Shown here piece after piece: positions 1 to 6,040 of a DNA stretch of 11,834 nucleotides. Location: positions 1-11,834 of the forward strand of contig DATKYV010000306.1 of assembly GCA_035528275.1 (NCBI GenBank), given 5' to 3'. The position numbers and the translations under genes are program-made. The notes under the pieces were generated by a model. It was not told where the DNA came from. It worked only from the letters and a program-made list of their open reading frames with translations, and did no database searches. Each line of letters starts with the position of its first letter. Positions within the stretch are counted from its first letter, which is position 1. This DNA comes from DATKYV01 sp035528275 (GTDB lineage Bacteria; Acidobacteriota; Terriglobia; UBA7540).

Positions 1-793
1 TCGCGTCCTTCGATAAGTTCTTGAGCGTTTCGGCGATGTTCACGAAACCTTTCCCGTCGGGCCGCCGCGCCCCGGCGAGAATCTCGCCGGTGCGCCAATC
101 ACGGATATCGCCCACGGAATTCAGCACAATCAGCGCGCCGACAACCACGTCGCCCACCCGCAGGCTCGCTGTCCCTAGTCCGCCTTTCATGCCTCCGTAA
201 CCGTGATTGAGAAGCATCTTGCCCACCGTCCCGCCCGCGCCCACGCCGACGTTCCCTTCTTCCACCGGAGCCGTCGAAGCCGCCAGGCAAGCCTTGTAGG
301 CGGCTTCCGCGTCGGGGCGGATGTGTGGGTTGCCGCCTATCTCCAGGTCGGCGATCACCGCGCCCACGGTGATGGGAATGGGGACGTCTGGCGTCCCCCA
401 GTTGTAGCCGATCTTCCGCTCCTCCATGAACCGCACCAGGCCCGCCATAGCGGACAGTCCCAAGATGCTTCCGCCGGTCAGGAGCATGGCGTGAATGTTC
501 GTGACCGGGCTGACGGGCTTGAGCAGGACGCCGAGATACGATCCGGGTGCGGAGCCGTCGTAGTCCACCGCCGCGGTGGCCTCACCATCGAAAAGAATCG
601 CCGTGCAACCCGTCGGCCGGCGCGTATCCGTATAATGGCCGACATGGATGCCCGGCACGTCGGTGATCGAGCCACGCCGCTCTTCGTCCGCCATGGGGTG
701 AGCGCTCGACCGAGCCGCAAGCGGCGCCGCAAAACCCGCCCCCACCGCTCCCAGTACTGCATGGTTGAATTCCCGCCGATTAACTCGCGACAT
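1..793 (-). CDS. P1 (S58, DmpA-like) family peptidase, Tat-type signal, C-terminus outside window
   Basis: The 264 visible codons match the N-terminal two thirds of the DmpA/L-aminopeptidase (P1, MEROPS S58) family, self-processing N-terminal-nucleophile hydrolases that release N-terminal residues from peptides. Seen in sequence: a twin-arginine start (NRREF, residues 5-9) followed by a small hydrophobic stretch ending near AARSSA, which suggests Tat export. Then come ITDVPGIHVGHYTD (43-56), LLTGGSILGLSAMAGLVRFMEE (104-125) and EGNVGVGAGGTVGKM (179-193), all family signatures. In this family the autocleavage site and catalytic serine lie further downstream, so they are not visible here. The ATG is supported by AGGAGG (800-805) with a six-base spacer. 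The gene runs off the left edge. It is the last visible gene of the minus-strand series, separated from its neighbour by 333 bases. Family assignment is firm; the substrate is unknown. Confidence 0.9.
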   Translation of the reverse strand, partial: MSRVNRREFNHAVLGAVGAGFAAPLAARSSAHPMADEERRGSITDVPGIHVGHYTDTRRPTGCTAILFDGEATAAVDYDGSAPGSYLGVLLKPVSPVTNIHAMLLTGGSILGLSAMAGLVRFMEERKIGYNWGTPDVPIPITVGAVIADLEIGGNPHIRPDAEAAYKACLAASTAPVEEGNVGVGAGGTVGKMLLNHGYGGMKGGLGTASLRVGDVVVGALIVLNSVGDIRDWRTGEILAGARRPDGKGFVNIAETLKNLSKDA

Positions 794-878
794 GGATTGC
801 CTCCTGCCTGCTCGCGGGGTTTTTCGCGGAAGGCCCATCGGATCGTCGTAGGCCGGCGCGAAGTCAGTTAGTCTGCGG

Positions 879-907
879 CAGGCGGGGCTAAATCGACGGC
901 CCGCCTG
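879..907. repeat. Inverted repeat / hairpin upstream of the P1 peptidase
   Basis: CAGGCGGG (879-886) and CCCGCCTG (900-907) are perfect 8-bp complements around a 13-base loop, about 85 bases upstream of the P1 peptidase start. No T-run follows on either strand, so an intrinsic terminator is not supported. It could be an operator or leader hairpin, or chance in GC-rich DNA. Confidence 0.35.
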
Positions 908-922
908 AAGGAAGGTCAAGTT

Positions 923-1087
923 CTAGTGCCGTTCCAACTATTTCGGTCCGTCAGCTGACGGATGAGGAGCGACTTCGAGGATTTTGCCCCGGCCCGTTCC
1001 CAAAGCGAAGCGCCGGGGCGGGCCGAGACCTTGCTCTGTCCGTCAGCTGACGGACAGAGCGGGCGGATTAAGTTGGAACGGCACTAG
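923..1087. mobile_element. 165-bp inverted-repeat element (MITE-like), non-coding
   Basis: The element begins with CTAGTGCCGTTCCAACT (923-939) and ends with its exact reverse complement (1071-1087), giving 17-bp perfect terminal inverted repeats. Between them are two copies of the palindrome TCCGTCAGCTGACGGA (947-962 and 1039-1054). The second is embedded in a perfect 28-bp palindrome (1033-1060). A third hairpin pairs GCCCCGGC (986-993) with GCCGGGGC (1012-1019). There is no coding capacity. If the outer CTAG on each side is a duplicated target, the ends would be TGCCGTTCCAACT with a 4-bp CTAG duplication, as known for the IS5 group; this is inference because CTAG is itself palindromic. It lies between the P1 peptidase and the 58-residue membrane protein. 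A long-stem RNA or BIME-like element is the main alternative to a MITE. Confidence 0.6.
1033..1060. repeat. Perfect 28-bp palindrome with CCGTCAGCTGACGG core
   Basis: Every base of 1033-1046 pairs with 1047-1060. The 16-bp core TCCGTCAGCTGACGGA is extended by GCTCTG on one side and its complement on the other. The same core recurs at 947-962, and 15 of its bases recur at 9186-9200. Perfect palindromes without a loop favour a DNA-level role (protein binding, cruciform, transposition) over an RNA hairpin. Confidence 0.8.
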
Positions 1088-1126
1088 CGGAGGCCGGGAC
1101 GACGTGGCGGATAGATGACAACCTCC

Positions 1127-1303
1127 CTACAGCGCCAGGAGGTACATGATCCAGCCGAGAAGCAGAGCGATGCCTATAAATGCGCCGAAGACCTTGGCGC
1201 CGTAAATGGCGCGCTCGCGAGGCGTGTCCTTGCTGAGAACGCCAAAGACCACCGCCACCAGGAAGGCGAAGATAAGCATCGCGGCGAAGTGAGAGAGGGC
1301 CAT
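1127..1303 (-). CDS. Small (58 aa) two-helix membrane protein, unknown function
   Basis: An ATG-to-TAG frame encodes 58 residues. Two hydrophobic helices (about 5-23 and 38-56) are separated by a charged loop, SKDTPRERAIYGAKVF. This hairpin topology, with positive charge in the loop, predicts a small inner-membrane protein with the loop in the cytoplasm. The frame has ordered hydropathy and no rare features. I recall similar short proteins in acidobacterial genomes but cannot name a family. No strong Shine-Dalgarno sequence precedes the start. It lies 158 bases downstream of the four-helix membrane protein on the same strand and may be co-transcribed with it. Function is not assignable from sequence. 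Confidence 0.7.
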   Translation of the reverse strand: MALSHFAAMLIFAFLVAVVFGVLSKDTPRERAIYGAKVFGAFIGIALLLGWIMYLLAL

Positions 1304-1323
1304 CGTTCTATTTACTCATCGGA

Positions 1324-1453
1324 TCAATGGGTCATTGAATCATTGAAGAAAACCGTTCGCGTGCGCTGCGTTTCTTTATGCCGGATCAGCCCCCCATTCG
1401 TTCGTTCATTTCGAAAACCGCTCAATGGAGCAATGAACGAATGAATCAATGAA
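1324..1453. repeat. TCATTGA-type short repeats in inverted blocks
   Basis: The gap between the two small membrane-protein genes holds a block with TCAATG, CATTGA and CATTGA (1324-1346). A second block, largely its inverse, contains TCAATGG (1422-1428) and AATGAATCAATGAA (1439-1452). In addition ATTCGTTCGTTCATT (1396-1410) pairs with AATGAACGAATGAAT (1432-1446) with one mismatch. The period is close to 8 rather than 7. The blocks could form a hairpin in the leader of the 58-residue gene. No protein-coding signal is seen here. Confidence 0.5.
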
Positions 1454-1461
1454 AAAATCCC

Positions 1462-1887
1462 TCAGTTCTTCCGCCCTAGAGCGATATCGTACGCGTCGAA
1501 GATCGTCAGGGCGTTGAGCATTCCCGCCGCCACCAGATAGGCTGTGCCATAGTCGGCGCTCGCAAAAAAACCGTTTCCGCCCGAATAACCGAAAAACATG
1601 GCAGCGGGCATCGCCACGCCCACGCACATTTCTCCGAAGAAGCCGAGGGTCTGCAAGAACGAACTGGAATGCATACTGAAAAACTGGCCCTGCATAGCCA
1701 GCCCCAGCAGAAACATGCAGAGGATGGACCCAAACAGAATCAGCGCGCGTCCCTTGCGTCCCAAAAGGAAGTGCCCGCAGCCCGGGATCAGCCAGGCGGC
1801 GATGCAAATACGGATCAGCCGCCCGACGTCCGCCTGCAGCTCGACGCCGGCCTTTTCTTCGACTTCTTCGACGGCTTTCTTTTCCAT
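1462..1887 (-). CDS. Four-helix membrane protein, DUF6677-like
   Basis: From the ATG at 1887 the product is 141 residues. A charged N-terminus (MEKKAVEEVEEKAG) precedes four hydrophobic segments at about 24-42, 48-66, 81-101 and 116-136. The pattern AAWLIPGCGHFLLGRKGRA (30-48), followed by LILFG, and a conserved-looking DAYDIALGRK tail (131-140) resemble the small acidobacterial membrane family I know as DUF6677; that name is from memory. Function is unknown. The frame stays open upstream to a TTG at 1956, 15 bases past the peptidase stop and preceded by AAGGTG. That start would add 23 Cys- and Pro-rich residues that do not look like protein, so the ATG is preferred even though it lacks a clear Shine-Dalgarno. 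Co-transcription with the upstream M24 peptidase is likely. Confidence 0.75.
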   Translation of the reverse strand: MEKKAVEEVEEKAGVELQADVGRLIRICIAAWLIPGCGHFLLGRKGRALILFGSILCMFLLGLAMQGQFFSMHSSSFLQTLGFFGEMCVGVAMPAAMFFGYSGGNGFFASADYGTAYLVAAGMLNALTIFDAYDIALGRKN

Positions 1888-1971
1888 GGGCAGTCTGTTG
1901 GGCGAGCACACCGCAGCCACGCGTACGCAAGGGCCGCAGCCATCGCCACAAACCAATCAAGCTAGCACACC

Positions 1972-3153
1972 TTAATGCGCTCCGGCAAGAATGGGGACGA
2001 CGGCGTTCTGGATTTCCCCCGTCACGCGCGCGTCGTGCTCCTCGACGTAGACGTTCACCTCGCTGCGCACACCGAACTCCGGAAGATAGATTCCCGGCTC
2101 GACCGAGAAACACGTTGCAGGGATGATTCGCCGATCGTCGCGCGTCTCAAAGTCATCCATGTTGGCGCCCGTGCCATGAACGTCTTCACCGATGGAGTGT
2201 CCCGTGCGGTGGACGAAATAGTCTCCGTAGCCATGCTGGGTGATGACCCCGCGCGCCGCGTCGTCGACCTGATAGCCCCGCAGCGGCCGGCCCTCGCGCA
2301 TGGCGCGCTGGACGAGGTCCACCGCCGCGTCGCGCGCCTCGCGTACCACGTCGAATACTTGCGTGAAGTTTTCCGGCACCTGCTCTCCCACAAATCCCGT
2401 CCAGGTGATGTCGAAATAGACGGCGCCCGGCTTCTTGACCTTCGCCCAGACGTCCATGAGGACGAAGTCGCCGGTACGGATGGGCCGCGAAGACTCTCGC
2501 GCGGGCGAGTAGTGCGGGTCCGCGCTGTTCTCGTTGACGGAGACGTTGGGCGGATCGTCGGTCTCCAGGCCGTGGACACCGAAGAGACGCGCGATTTCCT
2601 GCTGGACATCGTACTCTCCGACAGGTTTGCCGTCGCGCACGGCGCGGCGAATGATCTCAAAGCCGGCGCGGATGATGGCGTGCACGGACTTCCCCGCCTC
2701 GAGGTGCATGGCAAGGGCTTCCGGCGACCACCGGGACTCGAAAAGCTGGATCAGGTCAGCCGACGAAACGACATCGACGCCGAAGCTCTTGACGAGTTCA
2801 ATGGTTCCCGCATCCACCAAGCCCACGTAGGGAATATCGTTGAGCGGCGAGTACTGCATTGCCACAGCTTTCTTCCCCGCCAGAATCTTTTTCAATTGCC
2901 CACGTTGTTCGCTCCACGATGAATACACCAGCTTGGCGCCAGGCAAGCCCTCAAGATTTCCGCTTTCGATGCGATGCACGAGTTTCACAGGCTCGCCCGC
3001 GGCGGGAACCAGGTAGTACCACCGGCGCGTGCACATCTTCGGCGCAACCTTGAGAATTCGATAGGCGATCGCGTCGCGATGGTGATGGTCATAGAAGAGC
3101 CAGCCATCGAGCTTTGCATCGCGCAGGGCGGATTGAATGGCGGTGAGATCCAT
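1972..3153 (-). CDS. M24-family metallopeptidase (Xaa-Pro aminopeptidase/dipeptidase type)
   Basis: A 393-residue cytosolic-type protein with the two-domain M24 architecture: a creatinase-like N-terminal domain (about 1-150) and a pita-bread catalytic domain (about 155-390). All five dimetal ligands are visible: D234 (LMDVWAK), D248 (YFDIT), H319 (HRTGHSIG), E352 (FSVEPGIY) and E365 (VRSEVNVY). The expected activity is cleavage of the X-Pro bond at the N-terminus of peptides. The two aspartates are separated by 13 residues rather than the usual 10, with a KVKKPGAVYF insert, so this is a divergent subgroup. Dipeptidase and aminopeptidase activity cannot be told apart here. The ATG at 3153 is preceded by GAGG about nine bases upstream. 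There is no signal peptide. Its upstream region is filled with REP-like hairpins of the RAYT locus, so promoter elements may have been displaced. Confidence 0.9.
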   Translation of the reverse strand: MDLTAIQSALRDAKLDGWLFYDHHHRDAIAYRILKVAPKMCTRRWYYLVPAAGEPVKLVHRIESGNLEGLPGAKLVYSSWSEQRGQLKKILAGKKAVAMQYSPLNDIPYVGLVDAGTIELVKSFGVDVVSSADLIQLFESRWSPEALAMHLEAGKSVHAIIRAGFEIIRRAVRDGKPVGEYDVQQEIARLFGVHGLETDDPPNVSVNENSADPHYSPARESSRPIRTGDFVLMDVWAKVKKPGAVYFDITWTGFVGEQVPENFTQVFDVVREARDAAVDLVQRAMREGRPLRGYQVDDAARGVITQHGYGDYFVHRTGHSIGEDVHGTGANMDDFETRDDRRIIPATCFSVEPGIYLPEFGVRSEVNVYVEEHDARVTGEIQNAVVPILAGAH

Positions 3154-3183
3154 GTCCAGGTCCTCGTTGGGGGATATGTTTTG

Positions 3184-3329
3184 GCGGCTTCAGCCGCTGT
3201 CGAAGGGCACCACTTTAGTCGTGCCGCAAAGGGTGCCCAAGACACCTTCCGGGGCTTTCGCCCCTGGAGAAGGGCACGACTTCAGTCGTGCCGTAAACCA
3301 CCCAAAAGTCTCTCCGGCGCTTTAGCGCC
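3184..3329. repeat. REP-like hairpin cluster (BIME-like), left flank of the RAYT
   Basis: Five short hairpins follow one another: GCGGC/GCCGC (3184-3197); GGCAC...GTGCC (3206-3225, one internal mismatch); GGGGC/GCCCC (3251-3264); GGCACGACTTCAGTCGTGCC (3273-3292, TTCA loop); and GGCGC/GCGCC (3316-3329). Two motifs alternate: a GAAGGGCACGACTTCAGTCGTGCCG type and a GGGGCTTTMGCCCC type. The last hairpin contains the stop codon of the adjacent transposase. They occupy the space in front of the M24 gene. Such palindromes next to a RAYT are the known substrates of that transposase class. Confidence 0.8.
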
Positions 3330-3795
3330 TGAGATGCTCGGACGCCGCATCCAATTCTATGCCGGGAAATACCGAGGAAAAACGATACTCATCGGACCGC
3401 GCCGCCAACCCTCGCTTGACCGGGTTTTCCCTGATGTAGTTCCTGTGGCTGTCAAAATCCCGCACGTCCTTGACGATATGGTCTGTGAAACCACGCTGCC
3501 AGATTTCGCCCTTGAATTCCAACTCTCTCCCGGCACGGAATGAAAAGCCTCCTTTCACAAGTTGAATCGCGCGCTCGATTGTCAGAGCGCGTCGCAGCGT
3601 AATCAGCAAATGAAAATGATCCGGCATCAAGACAAAGTCGTGCAAGAGGTACTGCCCTTCCTGCCGGTAGTGGTCTACGACTTCAATGAAGAGCGTGGCC
3701 ATCCTTTCGGAGCGAAAGATTTGACGACGTTCCCAGGCGGACGAGGTTACGAAAAACGTTCCTGGCGATTCACGGGCACGAGCTGGCTTGGCCAT
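3322..3795 (-). CDS. REP-associated tyrosine transposase (RAYT, Y1_Tnp/IS200-like)
   Basis: The 157-residue product matches the usual size of TnpA_REP proteins, single-domain HUH endonucleases related to IS200/IS605 transposases that nick REP palindromes. Seen in sequence: FFVTSSAWERRQIF (14-27); HDFVLMPDHFHLLI (52-65), with the HUH pair at H60 and H62; and SHRNYIRENPVKRGL (116-130), with the likely catalytic Y120. All active-site residues are present, so it may be functional. The TAA stop (3324-3322) falls in the loop of a REP-like hairpin, and another hairpin (3808-3821) ends 12 bases before the ATG, so the gene and its repeats form one unit. No good Shine-Dalgarno is seen. The protein is not an IS in the strict sense, because RAYTs usually persist as single domesticated copies. 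Confidence 0.9.
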   Translation of the reverse strand: MAKPARARESPGTFFVTSSAWERRQIFRSERMATLFIEVVDHYRQEGQYLLHDFVLMPDHFHLLITLRRALTIERAIQLVKGGFSFRAGRELEFKGEIWQRGFTDHIVKDVRDFDSHRNYIRENPVKRGLAARSDEYRFSSVFPGIELDAASEHLRR

Positions 3796-3807
3796 GTCAT
3801 TCGCACA

Positions 3808-3884
3808 GGGGCTAAAGCCCCAGGATTATGGTCGCGCTTGACGGCACGGCTGAAGCCGTGCCCTTCGCCGCTGTGGCTAAAGCC
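3808..3884. repeat. REP-like hairpin cluster, right flank of the RAYT (inverse orientation)
   Basis: Three hairpins: GGGGCTAAAGCCCC (3808-3821), GGCACGGCTGAAGCCGTGCC (3843-3862) and GGCTAAAGCC (3875-3884). Read on the minus strand they give GGCTTTAGCC, then GAAGGGCACGGCTTCAGCCGTGCCGTCAA, broken here as GAAGGGCACGGCTTCAGCC plus GTGCCGTCAA, and finally GGGGCTTTAGCCCCTG. This is the motif order of the left cluster, so the transposase gene is bracketed by inverted copies. Confidence 0.8.
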
Positions 3885-4062
3885 CCCAACACGACGTGAT
3901 CACAGAGATTCGAAATGCAAAACTTCACAGCCGACGATGGGGACACTTCTCGCAGTTCATCCCGCCTTGAAGAACGGCCTCCACTGTTCTTCGCGCGGCA
4001 GTCTTCATCCGATCCTGAAGAACAGCCTCAACTGCGCATTGGATGGCCGCGCGCTTTGATCC
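3885..4062. other. Gene-free stretch with a diverged 21-bp direct repeat
   Basis: Between the RAYT right flank and the transporter stop, no convincing gene is seen. CTTGAAGAACGGCCTCCACTG (3966-3986) and CCTGAAGAACAGCCTCAACTG (4014-4034) match at 18 of 21 positions with a 48-base period. GAAGAAC/GTTCTTC can also pair locally. It may be a remnant of a duplicated segment. Confidence 0.4.
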
Positions 4063-5352
4063 TCACGTTGCCTCTTCCCTTCCCTTCGTCTCCTCCGGCT
4101 TGAAAACCCTGTCGTAGATCACCAACAACACCGCACCGACGATCCCGACACCCGTCACAACCCACCACATTTGCTGCGGCTGGTGCCGAACGTCGCCAAA
4201 GTAATGGAGCAGATAGCCGCCCAGCGGACCGGCAATGAAATATCCGATGGCGATGGGAAGAAAAGCGTAGCCCATGTACAGTCCCTCCTGGCCGGAGGGA
4301 GCGAGCCGCGAAACGTATTCATAGTAACGCGACACCTTGGTGATCTCACCCAGGGCCACCACCACGAGCGCCGCGACCAATCCGATGGTGGATGGATAAA
4401 CGGCCAGAAACAACCAGCCAAGACTGGAGATGAGAAGCCCCAGCGTCATCGCCGAAAACGCCCGAATTCGCCGGGTCAAATAGCTGACCAAAATCTGGAA
4501 GCAGATGACCGTGAGCGCGTCAACGGAAAGCAGCAGGTCGACGGGGGCATTCGGGTCCACATAGCCGCGGATGAAAAGCGGCGCGGAAATGAATTCCTGC
4601 CAAAAAACCACATAGAAGCTCGAAATGATGACCAGAAACAGGACGAATCGGAAATTGCCCAGCACCACGAACATGTTCTTGACCGCCACGACGACGCTCG
4701 CCACGGGTTTCTCGCCCGTTTGCCTGGGCTCGCGGAAGAAAACGAGCGTCACCAGGAACATCGAGAAAACACTCAGAGCGGACACGCGAAAGACGTTCTC
4801 CATCCCCAATCCCAACGGCTTTCGGACCAGCCAGGCGACCACCGGCCCCAGCGTGGCGCCGACATTCACAATGGTGTAGTAGATCGAGTAGCCGATGGAA
4901 CGAACATTCTCCGCGGACGCCCGCGCGGTGGTGCCCGCCACGCACGGCTTCACCACCGCAGGTCCCAGCGCCGGAACCATCAGGATGGCCAGCACCAGCC
5001 ACTTGTCGCCGAGAGCGTTTCGAGCAGCCTGCATCCACGGAGCGGAGAGCGATCCGAGAAGGAAATAGCCGACCGTCATCACCAGGTACGCAAACATCAG
5101 CGCCCGGCGGAAACCGAAGCGATCAGCGAGCGTTCCACCCAGCACCGGCAGGAACCACACCACAAACCCGAAGATCCCAATCATCCAGCCGGTGAGTTCC
5201 TTGGAGAAGTGCAGTTGCTCGCTGAGATAGATCGCGAGAACCGCGCTCGCCCCGTAGTAAGCCAATCGTTCGAAGAGTTCCGTAATGTTGGCCACCCAGA
5301 AGGGGCGCTCGAACCCTCTGCGGATTTCCACGTAGCGCTCATGCAAGCTCAA
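4063..5352 (-). CDS. POT/PTR-like MFS transporter (probable proton-coupled oligopeptide transporter)
   Basis: From a TTG at 5352 the product is 429 residues with about 11-12 hydrophobic helices. Features typical of proton-dependent oligopeptide transporters: ELFERLAYYG (25-34), matching the ExxER proton-coupling motif; the MFS loop motif GGTLADRFGFRR (72-83); a VVKPCVAG segment with the conserved Lys-Pro; and IYYTIVNVGATLGP, resembling the PTR signature FYxxINxGS. It would import small peptides with protons across the inner membrane. The frame is open much further upstream (to 5700), but that part is Arg-rich shadow of DUF167. The TTG start is preferred because GGAGAG lies six bases before it, the TTGA overlaps the stop of the preceding mini-ORF, and conserved transporter sequence begins just after it. 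A TTG at 5346 is an alternative. Substrate class is inferred. Confidence 0.85.
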   Translation of the reverse strand: MSLHERYVEIRRGFERPFWVANITELFERLAYYGASAVLAIYLSEQLHFSKELTGWMIGIFGFVVWFLPVLGGTLADRFGFRRALMFAYLVMTVGYFLLGSLSAPWMQAARNALGDKWLVLAILMVPALGPAVVKPCVAGTTARASAENVRSIGYSIYYTIVNVGATLGPVVAWLVRKPLGLGMENVFRVSALSVFSMFLVTLVFFREPRQTGEKPVASVVVAVKNMFVVLGNFRFVLFLVIISSFYVVFWQEFISAPLFIRGYVDPNAPVDLLLSVDALTVICFQILVSYLTRRIRAFSAMTLGLLISSLGWLFLAVYPSTIGLVAALVVVALGEITKVSRYYEYVSRLAPSGQEGLYMGYAFLPIAIGYFIAGPLGGYLLHYFGDVRHQPQQMWWVVTGVGIVGAVLLVIYDRVFKPEETKGREEAT

Positions 5353-5465
5353 AGTGGTCTCTCCGTGGTTCCCTCTGCCGCCAGCGCCTTGAGCTGCACG
5401 GTGCGCGCGACGCTTGCACCCAGCGGAGCGAGGATAATCAGAACCAAGAACCCGGCATGAAGCAT
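5349..5465 (-). CDS. Putative 38-aa hydrophobic mini-protein, overlaps transporter start
   Basis: An ATG frame (MLHAGFLVLIILAPLGASVA, then a polar tail) encodes one hydrophobic segment at about 5-19 and a charged end (AAEGTTERPL). Its TGA overlaps the TTG of the transporter by four bases (TTGA), a classic translational-coupling layout, and its ATG lies six bases after the preceding mini-ORF. This tight packing is the main argument that it is translated. No family is recognised. It could be a coupling leader peptide or a small membrane partner of the transporter. Shine-Dalgarno support is weak (CAGGGAAAG about 13 bases upstream). Confidence 0.4.
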   Translation of the reverse strand: MLHAGFLVLIILAPLGASVARTVQLKALAAEGTTERPL

Positions 5466-5471
5466 CGTCAG

Positions 5472-5537
5472 CTAGTCTTTCCCTGCTGCGAGCAGCAGGA
5501 CGACAACAACCACCACGATCAAGCCGATGGCGATCAT
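5472..5537 (-). CDS. Putative 21-aa single-helix mini-ORF
   Basis: The sequence reads MIAIGLIVVVVVVLLLAAGKD, almost entirely one transmembrane-length hydrophobic stretch with a charged end. It starts six bases after the DUF167 stop and ends six bases before the 38-residue ORF. AGGGAAG lies about 11-12 bases upstream. Position and hydropathy argue for translation, but an ORF of this size arises easily by chance. No family is recognised. Confidence 0.3.
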   Translation of the reverse strand: MIAIGLIVVVVVVLLLAAGKD

Positions 5538-5543
5538 GGGGAT

Positions 5544-5849
5544 TCACTTCCCTTTCGCGGCCAACCGTTTCAGGCGCGCGACGGTTTCTTCCGGCGAATG
5601 CCCCGTGATGCGCAAAAGTTTTCGCCGGGCCTTTGCGCCCGACAATATCGCCACGCACGCCTGAGGCAGGCGCAAGGCGCGCGCCAGGAATTGAACGCAC
5701 GCGTCGTTCGCCTGCCCCTCCGTGGCTGGCGCGTGCAGTTCCAGACGAAGCTCATCATTGGCGCCGAGCTTCAACCTTTCGTGGGTAGCCCGAGGCTTGA
5801 CGTTCAGCCAGAATGTGATGCTGGCGCCTTCGATGCGAAATTCGGGCAT
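5544..5849 (-). CDS. DUF167 / YggU-family protein
   Basis: At 101 residues this has the normal length of the DUF167 (YggU/UPF0235) family, small alpha/beta proteins of unknown biochemical function found across bacteria and eukaryotes. Signatures visible: LNVKPRA (15-21), APATEGQANDA (40-50) and SGAKARRKLLRI (70-81). In many genomes this family sits near yggS, as it does here (yggS lies 191 bases upstream on the same strand), which agrees with the known yggS-yggT-yggU style clustering; no YggT is seen between them. The gap to yggS is filled with degenerate heptamer repeats. The start is the ATG at 5849. The assignment is firm; the role is unknown. Confidence 0.9.
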   Translation of the reverse strand: MPEFRIEGASITFWLNVKPRATHERLKLGANDELRLELHAPATEGQANDACVQFLARALRLPQACVAILSGAKARRKLLRITGHSPEETVARLKRLAAKGK

Positions 5850-5864
5850 GGTTAAAGAAAAGCT

Positions 5865-5892
5865 GTCAGCTCTCAGCTTTCAGCGGTCAACA
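5865..5892. repeat. Short period-7 repeat, GTCAGCT type
   Basis: Four heptamers in register: GTCAGCT, CTCAGCT, TTCAGCG, GTCAACA. They lie just upstream of the DUF167 start, in the same gap as the TTYTGCC array, and share its period but not its sequence. Confidence 0.5.
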
Positions 5893-5939
5893 GCCAGATC
5901 TGAGATCTCCATTCTGTCAAATCTCTCGTTGAAGGCCTG

Positions 5940-6038
5940 TTTTGCCTTTTCCCTTTTGCCTTTTGCCTTTTGCCTTTTGATTTTCCCTGCTCTGCTTTCT
6001 GCCTCTTGCCTTCTGCTTTCCGCCTTCTGCCTACTGCC
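5940..6038. repeat. Degenerate heptamer array, TTTTGCC/TTCTGCC
   Basis: From 5940 to 5974 there are five in-register heptamers (TTTTGCC, TTTTCCC, then TTTTGCC three times). From 5997 to 6038 there are six more (TTCTGCC, TCTTGCC, TTCTGCT, TTCCGCC, TTCTGCC, TACTGCC), with a disrupted middle. The array ends two bases from the yggS stop codon. The unit is that of the nearly pure array at 11688-11798, so this looks like an older, mutated copy. Confidence 0.8.
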
Positions 6039-6040
6039 TT

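Noticed and set aside
203..871. A 222-codon plus-strand frame in the first kilobase
   Set aside because: It is antisense to the P1 peptidase, which has a perfect ribosome binding site and family motifs.
1975..2922. A 315-codon plus-strand frame opposite the M24 peptidase
   Set aside because: The minus strand has all five metal ligands in order; this frame shows no family signature.
3915..4103. A 62-codon plus-strand frame after the RAYT flank
   Set aside because: It has low-complexity Ser/Pro/Leu composition, overlaps the transporter's end on the opposite strand, and covers a diverged direct repeat.
4171..5460. A 429-codon open frame on the plus strand opposite the transporter
   Set aside because: It is rich in Gln, His, Arg and Asp with no hydrophobic core, while the opposite strand encodes a transporter with clear motifs.
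5353..5700. An upstream extension of the transporter frame by 116 codons
   Set aside because: The extra sequence is Arg-, Gly- and Ala-rich shadow of DUF167 and contains no membrane segment; the TTG at 5352 has a ribosome binding site.
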